Positions 54,947 through 63,418 of a stretch of 64,000 nucleotides of DNA are shown one piece after another (position 1 is the first letter of the stretch; each line of letters starts with the position of its first letter). The notes beneath the pieces were generated by a model, which was not told the DNA's origin, ran no database searches, and was given only the letters and a program-made list of their open reading frames with translations. The translations under genes were made by a program, and so were the position numbers. Location of the stretch: positions 62,001 to 126,000 of the forward strand of contig NZ_JALPNU010000001.1 of assembly GCF_030851345.1 (NCBI RefSeq). The letters are read 5' to 3'. This stretch comes from Marinifilum sp. D714 (GTDB lineage Bacteria > Bacteroidota > Bacteroidia > Bacteroidales > Marinifilaceae).

Positions 54947-55047
54947 TTCTTGAGACAAGAAACCCAATTGCTGCAAAGCTATGCAATATTTTGGAAATAA
55001 AAATAAGTTTTAGAACAATTGGAAATGCTTGAATTCATAAAAAAAAG

Positions 55048-55077
55048 AGATCAAACCAAGGCGGATCTAATCTCTTA
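55048..55077. terminator. Hairpin between the globin gene and the btuF leader
   Basis: AAGAGAT and ATCTCTT form a 7-bp stem with A- and T-runs on both sides, so it could end transcription in either direction. It lies ~140 bp past the globin stop. The 55085-55215 stretch nearer the gene has weak hairpins only. Confidence 0.5.
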
Positions 55078-55215
55078 AAAAAACATTCAATATGGTAATA
55101 TACCGATTATTAATTAGTAAAAGCCATTTGTTCGCATTACTCTCTACATGCCTAACTAATTATATATCGGCAATTTCACAGTTTCACTTACGCTCACTCT
55201 GAAATTTAAATTGTG

Positions 55216-55575
55216 TCATACTGCCACAATATCTTTCTTCATACCATACAAAACAAAAAGAACTTCTTCTTTTTCCTTTTGTCCAACATTATTCATTTCA
55301 AGTGCCTGCAATATATCATCCAGAACAGCATTAAACTCAACATCACTAATGTTCATTCCCTTGTGAGTAGATAACATATCTTTTCCTTCATAAACACTTG
55401 GACCACCTGTTCCCATAATAAAAAAAGTTGCAGCTGCTATTTTTAACGCAGCCACATCGCTCTTAAAAAAACGTGGTGAAATTGTCGGGTTTTTTAGATG
55501 TAAGTCAACAGTATCACAAGCTATTTTTGTAATCCCTTCGCTTCCGCCTAATCTTTCGTAAAGTGATAACTCCAT
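55216..55575 (-). CDS. Truncated hemoglobin (group I type)
   Basis: The 119-residue protein starts SLYERLGGSEGITKIACDTV, a truncated-globin N-terminus. The proximal haem His is in LSTHKGMNIS at about residue 70. A Gly-rich stretch (FIMGTGGPSVYEGKDM) fits the EF region of the family. It binds haem and could detoxify NO or handle oxygen. It is a monocistronic minus-strand gene. Confidence 0.85.
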   Translation of the reverse strand: MELSLYERLGGSEGITKIACDTVDLHLKNPTISPRFFKSDVAALKIAAATFFIMGTGGPSVYEGKDMLSTHKGMNISDVEFNAVLDDILQALEMNNVGQKEKEEVLFVLYGMKKDIVAV

Positions 55576-55712
55576 TATTAAATCCTCCTAATTTAAAATA
55601 AATAAGAATTTACGCAGAATTACCTGCAATGTCAATTAATTAAACAAACTATAACTCAACAAATTCAAATAAATGGTACCTTTCTCATTCTAAATTATAC
55701 AAATCAACAAAT

Positions 55713-56237
55713 ATGAAAAAACTACTATTCGCATTGCTATTCTTCCCACTTATTGGGATGGCACAAGATCAAAAATTACCAGAACATTTCTCTTGTCTAG
55801 AGTATTTTATGGGGAATTGGGAAAGTGAGACAACCGGCAAAGCTGGAAAAGGAATTGGGAAGCAATCTTTTGCAACAGAAATGAATGGTCGGTACATTAC
55901 ATTAAATGTAGAAACCAAGTTTGAACCAAGCGAAAAATATCCTGAAGGCGAATTACATATCGATAAAGGATACATTAGTTTCGATGGATTTCGTAAGAAA
56001 ATCATCTATCGACAGTTTAATATCGAAGGCTATGTAAATCAATTTGTATTGGATAATTCGAAAGAAGGTGTATTTGTTTTTGAAACAGAAGCGGTAGAAA
56101 ATGTTCCTAAAGGATTTAGGGCAAGAATCACTTTTGAGATCGTTGACGAAAACACATTTAAAGAAGGATTTGAATTGGCTGCTCCAGGAAAAGATTATTC
56201 GGGATGCATATACAATACATGGAATCGTATAAAATAG
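55713..56237 (+). CDS. Secreted lipocalin/FABP-like protein
   Basis: The 174-residue protein has a signal peptide (MKKLLFALLFFPLIGMAQ). The mature part reads like a small beta-barrel of the DUF1579/THAP4-like group: EYFMGNWESETTGKAGKGIG, then alternating strands, ending YSGCIYNTWNRIK. No catalytic motif. Ligand unknown. Ends next to a REP-like palindrome shared with the convergent gene. Confidence 0.65.
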   Translation: MKKLLFALLFFPLIGMAQDQKLPEHFSCLEYFMGNWESETTGKAGKGIGKQSFATEMNGRYITLNVETKFEPSEKYPEGELHIDKGYISFDGFRKKIIYRQFNIEGYVNQFVLDNSKEGVFVFETEAVENVPKGFRARITFEIVDENTFKEGFELAAPGKDYSGCIYNTWNRIK

Positions 56238-56250
56238 ATGATCTAAAAAT

Positions 56251-56270
56251 GGACACGCCATGGCGTGTCC
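56251..56270. repeat. REP-like palindrome between convergent genes
   Basis: GGACACGCCATGGCGTGTCC is a perfect 20-bp palindrome. Its last base is part of the stop codon of the minus-strand gene. Its core is the same as at 32729-32746. It probably acts as a bidirectional terminator. Confidence 0.75.
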
Positions 56271-57268
56271 TACAATAAATTATTTCGCTGTACTTCTAAT
56301 TTGCCTGTAAATTCATCAATATCTTTTGTGATAAATTCATGAACTACAATCTCTGGTTGCACTTCTGCAATAATCTCCTTCACACGCTCCGTTTGAAATG
56401 GCAAATGTTGGTCAATTTGCAAAACATGCTTACGAGCTGCCGAATATTTTTCGCGATGAGTAAGTTTTTCCCAATCCTGAGGAAAACCATTTTGTATCTG
56501 TTTTAACTGATACTCTCCCGACAAACTGCAATTCAGGTGCAAACTTTTAATTTTGGCCTGTACATCTTTTGACAATCTTGATATTCTATCCAAAACAAAA
56601 TCGATAGCTTCATCCTCGCAACGCAGAGCTGGATTTGTATTCATTAAATGTCCTGTGTCCAACAAAACATTCCAATTGCTAAACTCTAACCTTCCTGCAA
56701 AATCATCAACTTCTGCTGGAAATAGCAGATCCAAACCTGGCCACCACAAATTTTCAATAGCCAAAGTAACCGGAGGTTCTCCATCGGTGAATTCTTGTGC
56801 CGTACGGTTTAGCATCTCGGCCAAATTAGAACTCACTTCGATATTCTTATAAGTAAAATCGCGTGAAAAGGCGTGATCTAACTCAACATGGGCAGCATGT
56901 ATAACGGCATGAGCTGGATTAAACAAACTTGCTTGCTCCCATAACTTTTTTTGCGTTTGCACCATTTCGGAAGCATTCCTTCCTCCACAACAAAATTGCA
57001 AATAATCAGTATTTACATCCGGGAAATAATATTTTGCAGCCTCCTCTCCTTTTCGCCAAACATCCAACCATGTTACCCAAAAAGGCAAATGAATTGATTT
57101 TACTACCTCCTTTGGGATTTCGTCAGATGGATGATCGTAACCTATTAATAACTCTACTCCATCTAATTCTTGTGTGTTGATATATTCTTTTAATCCCTCC
57201 CATTTGTTATCGAATCGATCTACATCGGATGGATGAACTGAAAAGTCTATTAAGTTTTGGTAGCTCAT
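56270..57268 (-). CDS. TIM-barrel protein of the sugar-phosphate isomerase/epimerase (AP-endonuclease 2) fold
   Basis: The 332-residue protein has the pattern of PF01261 barrels: SIHLPFWVTWLD, HAVIHAAHVELDHAF, VTLAIENLWWPGLDLLF, and LLDTGHLMN near 205-215, with KIKSLHLN later. Glu/His/Asp metal ligands typical of the fold are visible (HAAH, AIEN, DTGH, LHLN). CbiR, a corrinoid-remodelling enzyme, belongs to this fold, and the corrinoid operon lies only 1.5 kb away, but there is no riboswitch upstream, so this link is tentative. Confidence 0.7.
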   Translation of the reverse strand: MSYQNLIDFSVHPSDVDRFDNKWEGLKEYINTQELDGVELLIGYDHPSDEIPKEVVKSIHLPFWVTWLDVWRKGEEAAKYYFPDVNTDYLQFCCGGRNASEMVQTQKKLWEQASLFNPAHAVIHAAHVELDHAFSRDFTYKNIEVSSNLAEMLNRTAQEFTDGEPPVTLAIENLWWPGLDLLFPAEVDDFAGRLEFSNWNVLLDTGHLMNTNPALRCEDEAIDFVLDRISRLSKDVQAKIKSLHLNCSLSGEYQLKQIQNGFPQDWEKLTHREKYSAARKHVLQIDQHLPFQTERVKEIIAEVQPEIVVHEFITKDIDEFTGKLEVQRNNLL

Positions 57269-58088
57269 AATACCATTTTAATTTTTAAACACTATTGGTA
57301 TGATATGCAAATTATAGTTTGAAAATTACCTATATGCCTTTTTCCTCAAGCCGGAAGGCTTTTACTTTCTCCATTGATGAGAAAGTAAACAATCCCGAAG
57401 CTTCGGGAAGGGCGCGTAAGAACAATCTTCTTCTACTTGAAAACTTTAAGTGCGGCGGGGTGATCTTCTCAATTCTTCGAAGCTTCCCCGCCTTTCTAAA
57501 AATTTTCTTCGGATAAGTAGCATGTCCTTCCAATGCCCATCAAGCACAAATTCTTTTTATCAGATAATCTTTAAGTCTATGCTTTAAACTTTATTCGCAT
57601 ATTTTTAAAATTTTGCACCAAAAATAGTTCAATACCTATCAGCAATCAAAACGATTGATGAAATATATTAATCTGTGATTAGAAATCGACACAGAATAAA
57701 TTTCTTCAAAAAGAAACGGGAATGAAGTTTTAATGGTCCAAATGAGCATTTTCGAAACAAAGATTTCCAACATTTTTGATCACTTTTTTATCAGGACAAG
57801 CTAAAAAATGACGTTTTGACCTTTTTGCAATTTTCCGTAAACGTTATCATAAACATGAAAAATGGACAAATCATGTTAATAATGACAAAATTCTTTATTA
57901 AATCAATGTAACGCAAACAATTTCGGGAGTTTCCGCAACCGTTATAAGTTCATTTTTTTGTTATTTTTCCACTTTCAGGGAATTTTATTTAGATCATTTC
58001 TACGAATAATACATAGATTTACAATGTCAGCATGAGAGAATAATCAAGAGCTGATTTTATTAACATTTAATTATTAAATATTATTCGT
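57269..58088. other. Long intergenic region with several hairpins
   Basis: The 820-bp gap contains stacked inverted repeats between 57345 and 57500: ACTTTCTC/GAGAAAGT, CCCGAAGCTTCGGG and GGCGGGG/CCCCGCC. The rest to 58088 is AT-rich, with no gene. Short open frames (57319-57516 and its complement) lack codon and domain support. The hairpin block is probably a dispersed non-coding repeat or RNA-like element, not a gene. Confidence 0.5.
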
Positions 58089-58688
58089 ATGAAAACAAAA
58101 AAAGTAAATCTAAAAGGAATTGTATTGGGAGCATTACTATTCTTAGGCGCAAGTTCAGCTTTTGCCACTGGTAACATTAAAATCAATCCATATTTGGATA
58201 CAGATTTATCTATCGTTTCTATCATCAACCCTACTGAATCGGTTTTAAAAATGAAAATCTACGATAGAGAAGGAAACCTTTACTACTCTAAAAAAGTAAA
58301 TAGCGCAACTACCGATCAGAAACTATTTGACTTTTCTTATTTGGAAGATGGTATTTACAAAATTGTACTAAGTGGTGCAGAAGAAAATGTTGAAAAAGAG
58401 TTCGTCATTGAAGGAAAAAAACTTAAAGTTACAGACTCTAAAGAACTTGCTGAAAAAACTTTTTTCAGATCTGCAGACAACAACTTGTATGTTAGTTACC
58501 TTGCTTTTGAAAATAAAACATTCAACCTTTCTATTACTGATGCATTGGGAAATGAAGTATTCGAAGAATCATATACATCAGCTCCAACTTTTTCAAAGAA
58601 GTTTAATGTTGCAGCCTTACCTGAAGGAGAGTACAAAGTACGTTTAGTTTCGAACAACAAAGAATACAATTATGCCTTCAGAAAGTAA
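58089..58688 (+). CDS. Secreted two-domain beta-sandwich protein (DUF3244-like)
   Basis: The 199-residue protein has a signal peptide (to SSAFA at ~27). The rest has two related ~80-residue segments: VSIINPTESVLKMKIYDREG with DGIYKIVLSG, and LAFENKTFNLSITDALGN with EGEYKVRLVSN. These look like tandem copies of the fold used in T9SS type A tail domains/DUF3244. No C-terminal sorting motif is certain. Function unknown. It stands alone with a strong terminator. Confidence 0.7.
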   Translation: MKTKKVNLKGIVLGALLFLGASSAFATGNIKINPYLDTDLSIVSIINPTESVLKMKIYDREGNLYYSKKVNSATTDQKLFDFSYLEDGIYKIVLSGAEENVEKEFVIEGKKLKVTDSKELAEKTFFRSADNNLYVSYLAFENKTFNLSITDALGNEVFEESYTSAPTFSKKFNVAALPEGEYKVRLVSNNKEYNYAFRK

Positions 58689-58740
58689 TGATCAATGTGG
58701 GTCGTGTGACCAGATGATTCCAATGAATCACAAATTTTTA

Positions 58741-58782
58741 ATAAGTGTATCCCTTTCATGTTAGAGATACACTTATTTTTTA
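58741..58782 (+). terminator. Intrinsic terminator of the secreted beta-sandwich protein gene
   Basis: ATAAGTGTATC and GATACACTTAT (11 bp) with a 14-nt loop, followed by a T-run at 58776-58782. Confidence 0.85.
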
Positions 58783-58816
58783 TTCCTTAAAATCTGCAAA
58801 CCCAATATCTATTGAC

Positions 58817-59647
58817 TTACTGCAACTGTTTTCTTTCCGATGCAATAAAATCATAATACGGAAGTTGCAAGTCTTTTATTTTTGCATATTGCTCTTTAGC
58901 ATTATCAACTTGTTCTAAAGACAAATAAATTCTCGCGAGTAATGCTGCTTTCAAATTTCCATTCTCTTCGTTGCACGGTTTACAAGAACTTAAAACTTTT
59001 AAAGCTTTCTTACCACTTTTATTTAAGCAAGATAGTATCTGTACTTTTTGTGATAAATCCTTATTCTTCGATTTTTTTAATAGTTTCTCGGCCTGCTTAA
59101 AGCAAAATCTGCTTTTATATTTAAGAGATTTTTTAGCATCATGTTCAACTAACGTACTCTGCTTCTGATAACACATTGCAAGCTGCAATGCCTTATCAAC
59201 ATTTTCATCGTCTTTCTCAAATTCAACTGTAGATTTATAAATATTTTCTAAAGAAAAACTGTAAGCAGTAAGTAAATTTTCCATTCGCTTAAGCGATTGA
59301 TACCCAGTAATGGACTCAAACTGATTATTCCATGCGTCAGTAATAAAAATTTTTGGTATTGCTTTTACCAGAAAATCTGGATTTGAAAAACCGCTACTTA
59401 AATCCAATTTCACAAAAACATATTTTGCAGCGTAAATTTCCATATCATCTTTTTCCCAAACATCCTCATCCATTTTTTTGCAAGGTCCGCACCAGTTGGC
59501 CCAACAATCTACTACTATTAGTTTGTTTTGTTCTTTAGCAATTTTCTTTGCTTCGGCATATGAACTCATCCACTGAATTTGCCCATTTGCAATAAAACCT
59601 ATTAGTAGGCAAATCGAAATCAAGCTTAGTTTTTTTAATTCTCTCAT
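58817..59647 (-). CDS. Thioredoxin-fold periplasmic protein
   Basis: The 276-residue protein has a signal peptide (to IANGQ at ~22). The redox-active CxxC is in DCWANWCGPCKKMDEDVW at ~53-56. KAIPKIFIT gives the cis-Pro. The ~140 C-terminal residues are alpha-helical, like TPR repeats (LQLAMCYQKQS, AALLARIYLSLEQVDNAKE), with further Cys residues. It probably reduces or isomerises envelope disulfides. Stands alone before a terminator-containing gap. Confidence 0.85.
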   Translation of the reverse strand: MRELKKLSLISICLLIGFIANGQIQWMSSYAEAKKIAKEQNKLIVVDCWANWCGPCKKMDEDVWEKDDMEIYAAKYVFVKLDLSSGFSNPDFLVKAIPKIFITDAWNNQFESITGYQSLKRMENLLTAYSFSLENIYKSTVEFEKDDENVDKALQLAMCYQKQSTLVEHDAKKSLKYKSRFCFKQAEKLLKKSKNKDLSQKVQILSCLNKSGKKALKVLSSCKPCNEENGNLKAALLARIYLSLEQVDNAKEQYAKIKDLQLPYYDFIASERKQLQ

Positions 59648-59700
59648 TTGTTTTGTGATTTAGTTAAATTATTGACATTATTTTCTCAAACAAAAAAAAT

Positions 59701-59732
59701 AAAGAGACCTTTAATAGAGTTTAAGTCTCTTT
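59701..59732. terminator. Bidirectional terminator-like hairpin before the thioredoxin gene
   Basis: AAAGAGAC and GTCTCTTT form an 8-bp stem with A-runs on the left and T-runs on the right. It lies 20 bp past the stop of the helical-protein gene at 59752 and serves to end its transcript. Confidence 0.8.
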
Positions 59733-59751
59733 ACTATTTTTTTTATTTTAT

Positions 59752-60519
59752 TTACGACTCAACATTTTCCATTTGAGGTTCTTCTTTTTCTTTTGCTGGC
59801 TCTGTTACAACTGGAGGAGCTATTACAACAGGAGTCTTCTTAACAGAAACATTTCTTACTTTTTTAATGATATGGGTAAACATGTACTCTTCTGCTTTTT
59901 GCTTGTCATGAGCCATTACTACTTTTCCTTTTCTCGATATATCCGAAAGCATTGTCCAAAGAATATCAAATTCGCCAAGATTATTGTTTACATGTTCTTT
60001 GCGTTCTCTTAACTTCTGCTCCTGAAGAAGATTTTTCTCATAAATAGCCTTTGTGTCAGACTGAATTTCAAGGCCAAATTCCTCTTTGTAACCTTCTGCT
60101 TTAAGCTGATCGATATTTTTGGCAATATTCTGCTCAATTACTTTTTGCCTTGCGCAATATGCTTCAACATTTCTTTTTCTAATATCTTTTCTAGCTTCAC
60201 GAATGCCAAAGTCGGCATATTTCACCACAAGCAATTTGTTTGCAGATTGCACATAGCTGGCCAATCTGTTTAGTTTAGGAATCAAATCATCCAAACTTTG
60301 ATACAATTCACTGGTTATGGTTTTGATTTCCCCGGTTAGGGATTGGGTAGTTGTTAAATCTTGTACCTTGTGGATTTGAGTACTTACAGAAGCAATGAAT
60401 TCATCGTTGTATTTTGGTGAGTATTCTTCGAACTTTACTCTATCGCGTTGCAATAAGCTTAATAGTAAATGACCTACAACTGGTAATTCTTCACGTCTAA
60501 ATTTAAAATAACTTGCCAT
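59752..60519 (-). CDS. Helical protein of unknown function beside a 21-bp array
   Basis: The 255-residue protein is highly charged and alpha-helical, with a long coiled coil (~90-200: SANKLLVVKYADFGIREARK; KERKEHVNNN). There is no signal peptide or membrane helix, and a Pro/Val-rich tail (TPVVIAPPVVTEPA) ends it. It resembles uncharacterised Bacteroidota proteins (DUF6261-like) but I cannot assign it firmly. Its start lies ~90 bp from a 21-bp tandem array, like the array beside the 157-residue gene. Confidence 0.65.
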   Translation of the reverse strand: MASYFKFRREELPVVGHLLLSLLQRDRVKFEEYSPKYNDEFIASVSTQIHKVQDLTTTQSLTGEIKTITSELYQSLDDLIPKLNRLASYVQSANKLLVVKYADFGIREARKDIRKRNVEAYCARQKVIEQNIAKNIDQLKAEGYKEEFGLEIQSDTKAIYEKNLLQEQKLRERKEHVNNNLGEFDILWTMLSDISRKGKVVMAHDKQKAEEYMFTHIIKKVRNVSVKKTPVVIAPPVVTEPAKEKEEPQMENVES

Positions 60520-60611
60520 GATTTTCTAGTTTGATTATTATTATTTAGTTGGTTAAACAATTCTTCTCATTTAAAATCTGTCTTCCCCTTCTCCTTAATA
60601 AATCTCAACTT

Positions 60612-60842
60612 CACGATTCAACATTCTATTTATCCATTCATTCTTGCTATTAATCCATTCATTCTTGCTATTAATCCATTCATTCTTGCTATTAATCCAT
60701 TCATTCTTCTTACTTACTCATTCATTCTTCCTACAAATCGATTCATTTCTTCTACTTACCTATTCATTCCTGTTACTTATTCGTTCATTTTTGCTACTTA
60801 CTCGTTCATTCTTTCTACAAACGGATTCCCTTTTGCTACTTT
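60612..60842. repeat. 21-bp tandem array, ten or eleven units
   Basis: Units of exactly 21 bp run from 60633 to 60842, with a weaker one at 60612. Units 1-3 (60633, 60654, 60675) are identical, TCCATTCATTCTTGCTATTA plus A. Later units keep ATTCATTC and CTACTTA and diverge. The period of seven codons produces heptapeptide-repeat frames on both strands, with no sign of coding. The identical units lie at the end nearer the helical-protein gene. Confidence 0.85.
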
Positions 60843-61153
60843 CTCTTGTTTTAAAAAAGAATCCACGTGCTTTCTTAGGATTAATAGGATTCCACAATAC
60901 ACTTAACGTATGCCTTTTTATTATGCAACACACCAATTTAGCATTTTTATATTTATATGTCAAGCTTTTAACTTGATTTAATTTATATTTTTATTGATTT
61001 TTTTCTTAGAAAGCATACATTACAAAGAGATGTTTGTTAAAACATTTTTAACAAATCTATTCTTTATAGAGCTTGCAAAACCCGCAAATAACAGATATAT
61101 TCACGCTTCGTTAAACAACGGGGTAATTATTATTTATTAAATAGATCAGAAAA

Positions 61154-61453
61154 ATGAAAAAACTATTATTTGCAATCGCAATCTGCGGATTCGTACTAAG
61201 CTCTTGTGGAAACAAAACTAAAAAAGAAGCTACATCAGAAAAATCTTGTTGTTCAAAAGAAAAAACTGAAGTAGTTGCTGAGAAAAAAGAAGAATGTAAA
61301 GGAGAATGTGCTGGTTGTGCTCACGGTACAAAAACTGAAGCCACTGCAGAAACTACAGAAAAAAAATGCTCTGGAGAATGTGATCATCACAAAGCAGAAG
61401 CAACAACAGAATGCAAAAGTGATTGCAAAAAAGAATGTAGCAAAGAGTCTTAA
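61154..61453 (+). CDS. Small Cys-rich lipoprotein, probably metal-binding
   Basis: The 99-residue protein has the lipoprotein signal MKKLLFAIAICGFVLSSCGN. The mature part (~80 residues) has ten further Cys residues in pairs and triplets such as SCCSKE, ECKGECAGCAHG, CSGECDHH and CKSDCKKECS, with Glu/Lys between. It looks like a metal-sequestering, metallothionein-like surface or periplasmic lipoprotein. Its signal is almost the same as that of the His-rich lipoprotein at 63075. Followed by a strong terminator. Confidence 0.75.
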   Translation: MKKLLFAIAICGFVLSSCGNKTKKEATSEKSCCSKEKTEVVAEKKEECKGECAGCAHGTKTEATAETTEKKCSGECDHHKAEATTECKSDCKKECSKES

Positions 61454-61474
61454 GGCTAGATTAAAAATATTGAA

Positions 61475-61506
61475 AAGCTCGCAGAATATTCTGCGAGCTT
61501 TTTTTT
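61475..61506 (+). terminator. Intrinsic terminator of the Cys-rich lipoprotein gene
   Basis: AAGCTCGCAGAAT and ATTCTGCGAGCTT make a 13-bp perfect stem with essentially no loop gap beyond the centre, followed by eight T. Confidence 0.92.
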
Positions 61507-61668
61507 GTGCGTTTTTCGAAGCACCTATTCCTAATCATGTAAAATCAAATTTGTTTTGCATTGTGATATTCAGTAATTTAAATAGAATAACAAAATAATC
61601 TACAATATTCACAAGTACTGTAGGTTATCACAAAATTTCTTAATCATTCACCTTAAACAAATTTCAAC

Positions 61669-62328
61669 ATGGCTAAAGTTATTATTTTCGGAATATTGGA
61701 TACAGCCGAATTGGCTCATTGGTACCTTGAGCATGATAGTGAGAACGAAGTAGTTGCTTTCACTGTAAACCAGGAATATCTAAAAGAAAAATCATTTAAA
61801 GGACTGCCAGTGGTTGCATTCGAAAGTTTGGAAGATAAATATCCACCAAGCCAATACAAATTGTTTGCCCCCATGACTGGAAGAAAAATGAATCAGTTAA
61901 GAGAGAAAGTATACCTGGCCGGAAAAGAAAAAGGCTATGAATACATTTCATACATCAGCTCAAAAGCAACGGTATGTGGCAATGAAATAGGAGAAAACTG
62001 TTTTATTCTTGAGGATAACACATTACAACCTTTCACCAAAATAGGCAATAACGTAGTTCTATGGAGCGGTAACCACATTGGTCATCATGGTGAAATAAAA
62101 GATCATGTGCTTTTTACATCACATGTTGTAATGTCGGGACACTGCACCATTGAATCGCATTGTTTTTTGGGTGTTAATGCTACCATCAGAGATTATTCGC
62201 ATTTGGCAAAAGGAACTTTACTTGCTATGGGTGCAAGTTTAACAAAACAAAAAACGGAAGAATGGGGTGTTTATGTAGGAAATCCTGCTAAAAAACTCGA
62301 AGGTAAAATTAGCCACGAACTATATTAG
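61669..62328 (+). CDS. NeuD-like sugar O-acyltransferase / left-handed beta-helix acetyltransferase
   Basis: The 219-residue protein has an N-terminal Rossmann-like part (VIIFGILDTAELAHWYL) and a C-terminal hexapeptide-repeat helix (from ~100: SKATVCGNEIGENCFI, IGNNVVLWSGNHIGH, HCFLGVNATIRDYS). The order matches NeuD-family acyltransferases, which act on sugars in glycan synthesis. No glycan genes are close by, so the substrate is unknown. Followed by a hairpin terminator at 62355-62385. Confidence 0.82.
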   Translation: MAKVIIFGILDTAELAHWYLEHDSENEVVAFTVNQEYLKEKSFKGLPVVAFESLEDKYPPSQYKLFAPMTGRKMNQLREKVYLAGKEKGYEYISYISSKATVCGNEIGENCFILEDNTLQPFTKIGNNVVLWSGNHIGHHGEIKDHVLFTSHVVMSGHCTIESHCFLGVNATIRDYSHLAKGTLLAMGASLTKQKTEEWGVYVGNPAKKLEGKISHELY

Positions 62329-62354
62329 CAGCTAAACAATTCTATATATTTGTA

Positions 62355-62385
62355 AATCCATGAAATGTATTTCATGGATTTTTTG
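62355..62385 (+). terminator. Intrinsic terminator of the acyltransferase gene
   Basis: AATCCATGAAA and TTTCATGGATT form an 11-bp stem with a 4-nt loop, followed by six T. Confidence 0.9.
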
Positions 62386-62465
62386 TTAAAGAAATCATAA
62401 TCATATGATTTAGGTATTGGAATTCTATCTTTGAAAATTTATATTTGTCGCAAACATTTTCGTAA

Positions 62466-62888
62466 ATGAGGAATTTGAAAAATTATATGATGTGCTTAGC
62501 AATGATAATACCAATGTTGGTATTGTTGGCTCATGATATCATTCCTCATAATCATCACCTACACCAGATTGATGATCACAATCATGTTTCGGTAATTCAG
62601 GTTCATCAGCATCTATATGAACATTCACATGCCAATACACACCAACACAATGGTATTCATTGGAACCATTCTCATGAAGCAAATGCGGAAACATGTTGTA
62701 TTCTAACTCACAATAGAGTTCAGAAGGATAATGCCTACAAAGTTTTTTTACAATCGGATAACATTCAGTTAGATTGTGAAGAAACTCAAAAGCTTCAAAG
62801 CTTTAATTTACGCAATCAAAAATTAACTCCCGAGCCGATCAGGTTCATTCCTCACAGGAGAGGTCCGCCCAATTCATTCTTAGCCTAA
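62466..62888 (+). CDS. His-rich small membrane/periplasmic protein
   Basis: The 140-residue protein starts with a hydrophobic segment (MMCLAMIIPMLVLLAHDIIP) that could be a signal or anchor. A long His-rich stretch follows (HNHHLHQIDDHNHVSVIQVH, YEHSHANTHQHNGIHWNHSH). It is typical of small genes at the head of metal-efflux operons in Bacteroidota. It probably binds Zn, Co or similar; the metal is inferred from context. A Cys-Cys pair lies at NAETCCILTH. Confidence 0.7.
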   Translation: MRNLKNYMMCLAMIIPMLVLLAHDIIPHNHHLHQIDDHNHVSVIQVHQHLYEHSHANTHQHNGIHWNHSHEANAETCCILTHNRVQKDNAYKVFLQSDNIQLDCEETQKLQSFNLRNQKLTPEPIRFIPHRRGPPNSFLA

Positions 62889-63074
62889 GGCTGAAATTCA
62901 ACAACTTATTAAAGTTGTCATGATATTATTGTATCATATATTATAGTACAATAAAATCATGTACAAATACGCAAAACATTCAAATTATTTATAACAAAAG
63001 TTGTAGAGCTTTCACCAGGTATTCTTAAGTGAATTATCAACTGGTATCTGCAACCTAACTCAAATTTCAATCCT

Positions 63075-63338
63075 ATGAAAAAATTATTATTTGTCCTATC
63101 CATTTGTGGACTAGTACTTACCTCCTGTGGTAATGCAGGTAAAAAATCAGAGAAAAAAGAAGAAATCCATTCTCATGAAGGACATGATCACGATCATGAC
63201 CACGGTGATGGAGCTCATTCACATTCTCATGATAATGATGCTCACCATCAAGAAGAATTTGATGTAGACAGTACCAAGCACGAAGAAGGTCACGATCATG
63301 GACATGACCACGATCACGACCACGGACACAAACATTAA
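63075..63338 (+). CDS. Small His-rich lipoprotein, probably metal-binding
   Basis: The 87-residue protein has the lipoprotein signal MKKLLFVLSICGLVLTSCGN, followed by HSHEGHDHDHDHGDGAHSHS and GHDHGHDHDHDHGHKH. His, Asp and Gly dominate. It looks like a metal scavenger on the membrane or an accessory to the CzcB-like adaptor downstream. The signal peptide is close to that of the Cys-rich lipoprotein at 61154, so they share an origin. Confidence 0.75.
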   Translation: MKKLLFVLSICGLVLTSCGNAGKKSEKKEEIHSHEGHDHDHDHGDGAHSHSHDNDAHHQEEFDVDSTKHEEGHDHGHDHDHDHGHKH

Positions 63339-63376
63339 ACATGGTGCTGAATGATTTATAATGGGTAATTCTAAAG

Positions 63377-63418
63377 AAGTGCCTAAAGTACTTAGAATAC
63401 TTGTAGTACTTAAAGTGT
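63377..63418. repeat. AGTACTT-rich repeat, reverse orientation
   Basis: Three or four near-copies of AGTACTT occur in 42 bp between the His-rich lipoprotein and the efflux adaptor. The stretch shares TGCCTAAAGTACTT with the reverse complement of 35286-35339. Confidence 0.4.

Noticed and set aside
57319-57533. Overlapping frames of 65 and 67 codons in the hairpin block
   Set aside because: They coincide on opposite strands with inverted repeats; no domain and no start context.
60644-60976. Heptapeptide-repeat frames (LLLIHSF on +, SKNERVS on -) over the 21-bp array
   Set aside because: A 21-bp step keeps every frame open on both strands. There is no coding bias, and neither frame has a plausible domain.
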